DNA of 64,000 nucleotides, from assembly GCA_013368325.1 (NCBI GenBank), contig JAACJK010000074.1, positions 62,001-126,000 on the forward strand, written 5' to 3'. Made by a program: the position numbers and the translations under genes. This document shows positions 58,520 to 64,000 of this stretch, in pieces. The DNA is from Ephemerocybe angulata (Eukaryota; Basidiomycota; Agaricomycetes; Agaricales; Psathyrellaceae). Below the pieces are notes generated by a model. It was not told the origin of the DNA. It worked only from the letters and a program-made list of their open reading frames with translations, and searched no databases. The first letter of the stretch is position 1. The number at the start of each line of letters is the position of its first letter.

Positions 58520-59093
58520 CATATATAAGCCGAGTTTGAGTGTAGAGTCGAGGAGGGAATTGACGATGCCGTTGACGCCGTCGACTACTGTGGAAAGTCC
58601 CCAGCCAATTTTGTGTTCGTGCTAATGGACCTTATACTCTTCATTGATGCCTCAATTGCGCGCATGCGGACCTGGGGGAAGGTGAGGGCACAACGGTCGA
58701 GGAGGGCATACCAGTGCCATATTATACTTCGTCGCCAGCTTGAGTATTTGTGCCCAGTTGATGTATTGTTTGGTGAGCACATTCTCTCCTTTTGTCCTTC
58801 AGGATGATGCTATTATGGCAAAGATGGACGCGTACAAGGGGACGAGGACGGCGATTAAGAACCTCCATTCGGCAAATTTTTCTCGCTCCAAGACGATTGG
58901 GTTGTCCCTCGTGCTGCCTTCCAGACCCTCGAAATCCGCTGTGCCCTCCCCAGCTTGCTCGCTCTGAGGCTGAGGCGCCTGAAAGATATCTTCGAACGCC
59001 GAGAATTTTTTCTTCGATCTGTGTGGTCGGCACATCTTCTCGGTGTAACACTGTAAGAGATTTGTTGAGCACCTTGAGGAAGACGTCCGCCAC
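58520..59093 (-). pseudogene. Decayed BTB gene, copy 2
   Basis: Colinear with copy 3 but broken: the start ATG reads GTG (at about 59091-59093). About 30 nt are missing inside the BTB core, so the frame shifts (GEFSAFEDIFQAPQP-like text jumps frame). The later part (SEQAGEGTADFEGLEGSTRD, NNPIVLE-like pieces) and a stretch at 58520-58600 matching the copy 3 C-terminal half survive in separate frames. Confidence 0.7.
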
Positions 59094-59347
59094 TGCGTGG
59101 TAGAAGTGAGGGGATGTGGGGGAAGGTCTGTGAGGTATGAAGTGAATGTTAAGGAGTGAGGGTACAGACTTCTGCTTATCGATGTTGCTTCCATGTCACG
59201 AGGCCGATGCTTATTTGGGAGAAGTTTAAGCGCCCGTGCGCGGCAGGACTAGGAGAAATAAAAGTCGGCACCACCCAGGATCGAACCCAGAGCAAATTCT
59301 CATATCAATGCAGACAAGCCTGCTTTGTCAGCGCCCACAGCTTGACG
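59094..59347. promoter_or_regulatory. Shared upstream region of BTB copy 2 and SAP18
   Basis: 254 nt between divergent starts. It contains TAAGCGCCC at 59227-59235 in the block also found before the other BTB copies. Confidence 0.4.
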
Positions 59348-60385
59348 ATGGACGTCGACCACGAACCCGCAGGCCCGCCTCTGGTATCCCGAGACAAGGT
59401 CCGCTGTGTTCGTAACACTCTAGAAACCCACTAAAACGTTCTATCAAACAGACAGCCCCCTTCCTCATCCGAACCTTCGCCAAAGTCGGCGGGTTCCACC
59501 GTCTGGGGCTCTTCGAAGACGGCACGCTTCCCACAACCGACGAACACCAGCTTTTCACCTGGTGCGCATTACTGCCCCTCTGCCCTCCCATCTCCTGCAA
59601 TGCTAATCTGAGATAAAAGGAGAGATGCTACGCTCCGAGAAGTTTTGACGACGCTCCGCAACACCTCCCCGCACGTCGACGCGTTCAAACACCCGCTGGC
59701 AAGATTCTCCTTCCGCACCGTCTACGCAGACAGCACGAACAAAGGCCGATTCGCCTCCAAGGAGCTCGGCCAAGTGTACTCGCGCGACATCCTCGGCGAG
59801 CCGGGCTCGCTCGCCTCCACCGCGCCCCGACTCCTCCAGGACGACGAACAGCACCCCGGCGACGCCCTCAGCCAAAGAGAAAAGGAGGAGCGGACGCTGG
59901 AGGAACTGAGATTCGTGCCGGGGGATTACCTCTGTGTGAGTGTGCTTCTGCCGAAAAGCGCGGGGGCCCCGGCGGAGCTGGCGATTAAGGGGAGCGGGGC
60001 GAACGCTGCTGTGCCGAGTGCGGGGTGGAAGACGGGTGGGGAGAGGGATGGGAGGGGTACGGGGTTGGGTGCGGGTGCGCCGAGGGGTGCTGGGGGCCAT
60101 TGGCGTGGGGGGTCGGATGCGCCGGGGCCGAAGGGGAGGGGAGGGTTTGGTGGGAGGGGTGATAGAGATCGGGAGAGGGACAGGGACAGGGAGAGAGATA
60201 GGGATAGGGACAGGGATTTTGGACGTGAGAGGGATGATAGGCGGGTTCCGCCGCCGAGGAGAGAGTTTTCGCCTCCTCCTCCGAGGGGCGGCGGTGGGTG
60301 GGGCGCGAGGGGCGGAAGGGGAGGGAGGCGCTCCAGATCGAGGTCCAGGTCGAGGTCGCCGCCGAGGAGGCGTCGGTTCGATTGA
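59348..60385 (+). CDS. SAP18: SAP18-like protein with long RD/RGG/RS tail
   Basis: Exons 59348-59398, 59452-59561, 59620-60385; 308 aa, frame closed. Residues 17-170 follow SAP18: DKTAPFLIRTFAKVGGFHRL, DEHQLFTWRDATLREVLTTL, FSFRTVYADSTNKGRFASKE, and a C-terminal TLEELRFVPGDYLCVSVLLP. SAP18 is a ubiquitin-fold subunit of the Sin3-HDAC and ASAP/PSAP (splicing, exon-junction) complexes. Unlike the short animal protein, this one continues with a GR-rich stretch, an RDRERD repeat and an RSRSRS-PPRRRR end, typical of splicing regulators. The first donor (GTCCGC) is non-consensus, but the join restores the family sequence exactly. A 5' fragment is duplicated at 57571-57808. Confidence 0.93.
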
Positions 60386-60912
60386 TTCCGGGTCTACTGT
60401 GCGTTTACTGCTTTTCATGCCTTTGGCTACCTAGCTGCAGCGACCCTCCTGACCGTTGTCGACATTCACAATTCGAGCCTCGTTCCCCAATAAACAGATT
60501 GAAATTGGACTGCGCGAAGCTCCATGTCAACGGTCGGTGTGATAAGGTATGGCCGGAGTATGATGCAAGGTAAAACCAAATTGGCCTGAAGAATCGGACA
60601 GCAGTCTGCGGCTTACGCTCAGGCGTAAATCCATGCTCGTAACATTTTCCCTTCTTCCCCGTCTTCGGAGGGTCATCACTTAGCGGTGTCCAGCTGCACG
60701 CGGCTAATATAGCCCAGTAGTCTCATTGAATTACAGGACAGACTAGTCGCACGGGCGCTTAAGCGTCTCCCAAAGTAGTATCGGCCCCGTGACGGAGGAG
60801 CTTTTAGCAACTGACCTCGTTTGATCGATAAGCAGGAGCTGTACCCTCAATATTCAATCCTCATCCACTTCATACCTCACAGTCCTTCTTCACCTTCTTC
60901 CACACCCTCGCA
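60386..60912. other. Spacer and promoter of BTB copy 3
   Basis: TAAGCGCCC occurs in reverse orientation at 60753-60761 within the conserved BTB upstream block. No gene seen. Confidence 0.5.
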
Positions 60913-62007
60913 ATGGCGGACGTCTTCCTCAAGGTGCCCAACCACTCATTGCTTACACGGAGAAGATACGCTGACCACCTCCACAGATCGAAGATGAGAT
61001 TCTCAGCGTTCCGAGGGCATCTCTTGCTATCGCTCAGGTGTTTGAGGATATGTTCCAGGCGCCTCAGCCTCCAAGCCCGGAAGGCAGCACGAGGGACAAC
61101 CCGATCGTCTTGGAAGGAGAGAAGATTGCTGAATGGAGGACCCTAATTAAGGTCCTCATACCCTTGTACGCACCCATCCTTACTCTACCGTCTTCTGACA
61201 TACCCTTATCATTCTGAAGGTCGACCGGAGGGAATATGCCCACCAATTTAAGCATCTACGACTGGCACGACTCGCTCAAGCTGGCGACGAAGTATAATAT
61301 AGAACCGGTACGCCTTCCTCGATTGGCATCTAGAAGACACTCTCATCACCTTCCAGGTCCGCAAACGCGCAATTGAGGCGATCGATGGCGAAGATCGCTA
61401 TTGGTACAGACACAAGATCGAGTGGGGACTTGAATACCACGTAAAGTCCTTCATAGTCGACGGCAGCACCGCCGCCGTCAACGCCCTCCTCGACTCTACA
61501 CTCAATCTCGGCTTATCTATGTCAGAACTGGGAGGAGCCAGCCGCTTGCAAACGGTTGTAAAGTTGTTCTGGATCGAAAAGGCTCTGCGGTCCCCCGATT
61601 CTGTATACCATCCTTCATCCCCAAATCCATCGCCCAGCGATTGGGCCAACCCAATATCCATACGAATCAAGTACTCCTCTGTCAAATGCCGCAAGGGCAC
61701 ATGCGGGGCTCCCATGTACCCCGACAACCTGGCTTGTCTGACATGCGGGCATCGACATGGCGAGGAAGAAACGCTGGCCGTCACCGACTGGGATAGAGAC
61801 TGGACCGGTCTTCGAGCCAGGTTGGCCACAATCATTTGCAGCCAGTGCTCCAAGTCGATTTATTCCAAGAATTGGGCGGCCTATTATCAGTGCACGACGT
61901 GCAAAGAGAAGTTTCATATCAATCAGCATTTCCCGGTAACGAGAGTGTACGACATCAACGAACTCATTGAGGAGGCGTTCGAGGAGGAGATCAAGCTTTG
62001 CTATTAG
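60913..62007 (+). CDS. BTB/POZ protein with Cys-rich C-terminal domain, copy 3 (intact)
   Basis: Exons 60913-60933, 60987-61165, 61220-61307, 61357-62007; 312 aa, frame closed. The BTB fold covers residues about 1-110 (MADVFLK, IEDEILSVPRASLAIAQVFE, DMFQAPQP, NPIVLEGEKIAEWRTLIKVL, DWHDSLKLATKYNIEP). The last exon continues into a part with paired cysteines (KCRKGTCGAPMYPDNLACLT, CGH, ICSQCSKSIYS, YQCTTCKEKFH) that looks like two zinc ribbons. BTB domains dimerise and often link to Cullin-3; Agaricomycetes have very many unplaced members, so the role is unknown. It is the only copy of the local array with both parts intact. Confidence 0.8.
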
Positions 62008-62424
62008 AGGTGGACCTCGGAGTAGGACTCTGCTTCTGTACATTAGCTGTGACTCTCGCTGTATCTGTACTCTTCGTTGTATCTTGTACTCGCCTCCTCC
62101 TGGTATTCTCCTCATCAGAGGTTTTGCTCGCAGCTCTACCTCACACCAGTCGCTTCTAATCTAAACGCCCCCTTAAGTCTTCTGCACCGACCCTTTTTCG
62201 CGTTTCTTCCTATTCCGCCAAATAAACATGCATAGCGGTGTCTAGCTACACACGGCTAGCGCAATAGTCATGATCGAATGGCAGGATGGCGGTGCACGCG
62301 GCACGGGCGCTTAAACTTCTCCCAAATAAGAACCAGCCCCGTGACAGCGATCGAAATTGCCTCAGACCTCGACATTTACGTCGCAGACCTTCTTCCGAGT
62401 CTACACCCTCACTTCAATTGCGCA
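62008..62424. other. Spacer and promoter of BTB copy 4
   Basis: Inverse TAAGCGCCC at 62305-62313 in the conserved upstream block. No separate gene. Confidence 0.5.
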
Positions 62425-63080
62425 ATGGCGGACGTGTTCCTCAAGGTGCCCAACACCGCTCCTACACTGAGAATGTGCTGACCACCCCACAGATTGAAGA
62501 TGAGATCCTCAGCGTTCCACGCGCATCTCTTTCTGTCTCAGAGGTGTTTGAGGATATGTTTCAGATGCCTCAGCCTCAGGATACGCAAATACTAGTGGGA
62601 GGGCCTGGAAGGAAGCAGCAAGAACAACCCGATCGTCTTGGAAGGAGAGAAGATTGCTGAATGGACGAGCTTGGTTAAGCTCCTCGTACCGTTGTACGCA
62701 GCCATCCGCACCTCGCCGTGTTCTGACACACCTTATCATTCTGAAGGACGACTGAAGGGGTTGTGCCCGCCGAGTTAGAGTTAGACATCCATGACTGGCA
62801 AGACTCACTCAAGCTGGCGACGAAGTATAACATGGAACCGGTACATACGCCTTCCTCGACTGACATCTACGAAGAAAACACACTCACCATGTTCAATCAG
62901 ATCCGCAAATGGGCAACCAGGAGAATCAATGAGCGAAAGCTGCGAAACGCCCATTTCGAGCAAGACGGCGAAGGAATTACGGGCGTTCGATTGGGGCATT
63001 TATCGTATTCATCGCGACCTGAAGTACTTTCTAGAACAGCAGCACCGGGCCCGTTCTTGGCTCCACCATTGGCGGCACCC
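62425..63080 (+). pseudogene. Frameshifted BTB gene, copy 4
   Basis: Exon 1 (62425-62445) and the start of exon 2 (62493 on) match copies 1 and 3 (ILSVPRASLSVSEVFEDMFQ, MPQPQD). Just after QDT there is a net 2-nt loss against copy 1, so the frame runs into a stop at about 62658. Sequence for the rest of the BTB fold (WQDSLKLATKYNMEP) is preserved beyond it in another frame. The 3' end merges with the repeat tract at 63055. Confidence 0.65.
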
Positions 63081-63890
63081 CCGTTAGCAGTGCCTCCATT
63101 AGCAGCGCCTCCATTAGCAGCGCCTCCATTGGCGGCACCTCCATTGGCAGCACCCCCGTTAGCAGCGCCTCCATTGGCAGCACCCCCGTTAGCAGCGCCT
63201 CCATTGGCAGCACCCCCCTTAGCAGTGCCTCCATTCGCAGCACCCCCGTTAGCAGCACCTGGATTCGCAGCACCTCCGTTGTTGGCTCCGCCGTTCGCAA
63301 CGCCGTTGTTGGCTCCTCCATTGGCGGCACCGTTGTTGGCTCCTCCATTGGAGGCACCGTTAGTATTGTTCGCAGCGCCGTTGTTGGCTCCTTCATTGGC
63401 GGCGCCGTTGTGGGCTCCCCCATTGGCGGCACCGTTGTTGGCTCCGCCGTTCGCAGCGCCGTCAGTGTGGGCTCCTCCATTGGCGGCGCCAACAACGGCG
63501 CCGCCATTCGCAGCGCCATTGGTGGCTCCTCCATTGGCAGCACCGATAGTGAACTACTAGAATTATGTCAGTGATTCCTAAAAGGAGTAGCAAAAGATGT
63601 AACTCGCTGAAAGTCCCGAATACTGTATATGGATACTTAGTGCGGTCCCCCCAAGTTTTACGCCGAAAAACCGTACCTTGGAAACTATGCTCATCTCCGT
63701 ATCAATCTCGTAGAGGTTCGGCCAGCCCACTGACACTGTCCATCGAATTCAAGTACTCCTCTGTCTCTGTGTGTGTATTCCAAGTACCCAGAGCCTCCCA
63801 GAGCTTGACGCCGGACGGGGCGGCCACCGGGGTCTGGCATGCAAATATCAACATAACGAGGACGAGACCCGAGCGGCTGGCATGTCGCAT
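62897..63890 (-). CDS. Secreted Gly/Ala/Asn-rich (GGAAN)n repeat protein
   Basis: The minus strand from ATG 63890 reads MRHASRSGLVLVMLIFACQT with a cleavable signal peptide, then APSGVKLWEALGTWNTHTET. A later exon (63553-62897, in frame to TGA) codes about 160 residues of pentapeptide repeats of the GGAAN / GGANN type, then a non-repetitive tail that lies antisense to BTB copy 4. The splice path between the signal exon and the repeat exon is not settled: one consistent solution needs an 8-nt mini-exon. The plus strand of the same tract encodes (PLAAP)n. The signal peptide favours the minus-strand reading; such repeats suggest a cell-wall or extracellular structural protein. Confidence 0.45.
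63055..63545. repeat. 15-bp coding minisatellite
   Basis: About thirty imperfect 15-bp units (for example CCTCCATTGGCGGCA and CCCCCGTTAGCAGCG). Both strands are open over the whole tract. Units at the left end are more uniform than those at the right end. Confidence 0.85.
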
Positions 63891-64000
63891 TCTCGACACC
63901 GTGACAGGCTTTCTCACACAGAGGCAAAATATGGCAACCGTGGTGGTGGTGACTCAGGCCTCAGCGCTCAGCATCTGCCTGGGATACTCAATTTGCTGCG
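63891..64000. other. Right edge
   Basis: Probable promoter side of the repeat-protein gene; too short to judge. Confidence 0.3.

Noticed and set aside
59255..59330. tRNA-like T-arm on the minus strand (GGTTCGATCC followed by TGGGTGGTGCC)
   Set aside because: The T stem has a G-G mismatch and no matching 5' acceptor strand or D arm could be found upstream; at most a tRNA relic.
62763..63560. Plus-strand (PLAAP)n ORF as a genuine BTB fusion
   Set aside because: The BTB copy that would feed it carries a 2-nt frameshift, and the minus strand has a signal peptide exon for the same tract; kept only as an alternative.

Overview
This 64-kb window is nuclear DNA of a basidiomycete fungus, most likely a mushroom-forming Agaricomycete. 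The evidence is: genes rich in short introns (mostly 46-75 nt, GT..AG, often gtgagt/gtacgt donors); a class V/VII chitin synthase with a myosin-like head; and several families I associate with Agaricomycetes (one-TM stalk proteins, BTB proteins, WPGY-type orphans, small secreted proteins). No rRNA, tRNA or CRISPR array was recognised. Gene models were spliced by hand; exon lengths were checked for frame closure, so most are frame-consistent but unconfirmed.

Layout. 0-14 kb: 3' part of a DM9/H-type lectin gene (-), a MYND zinc-finger gene (+), an unusual 1.07-kb element with 35-bp perfect inverted termini, and a 10-exon myosin-chitin synthase (+). 14-24 kb: a divergent pair of an unnamed two-zinc-cluster family (genes A/B), a one-TM surface protein (-) and a distant member of the same family (F). 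24-33 kb: a low-complexity nuclear-type protein, beta'-COP (SEC27) and a glycine-rich-domain (DUF1399-like) protein. 33-41 kb: three more two-zinc-cluster genes (C, D, E), then a second DUF1399-like paralogue. 41-49 kb: a small gene with a motif resembling those near NLR proteins, a ferroportin, and a 1024-aa protein joining four SWIM zinc fingers to a bacterial Lig E-type ATP-dependent DNA ligase. 50-54 kb: two paralogous small secreted proteins separated by two MITE-like elements. 55-64 kb: a WPGY-type orphan, then a shuffled array of BTB genes and relics interleaved with SAP18 and a SAP18 fragment, ending in an alanine/glycine/asparagine-rich repeat gene that lies antisense over a broken BTB copy.

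Housekeeping genes (chitin synthase, beta'-COP, SAP18, ferroportin) sit between lineage-specific, locally duplicated and partly decayed families. The features most worth follow-up are the SWIM x4 - Lig E fusion built from repeated exon pairs, the six-member two-zinc-cluster family with signs of gene conversion, and a nonamer TAAGCGCCC that recurs in intergenic DNA.
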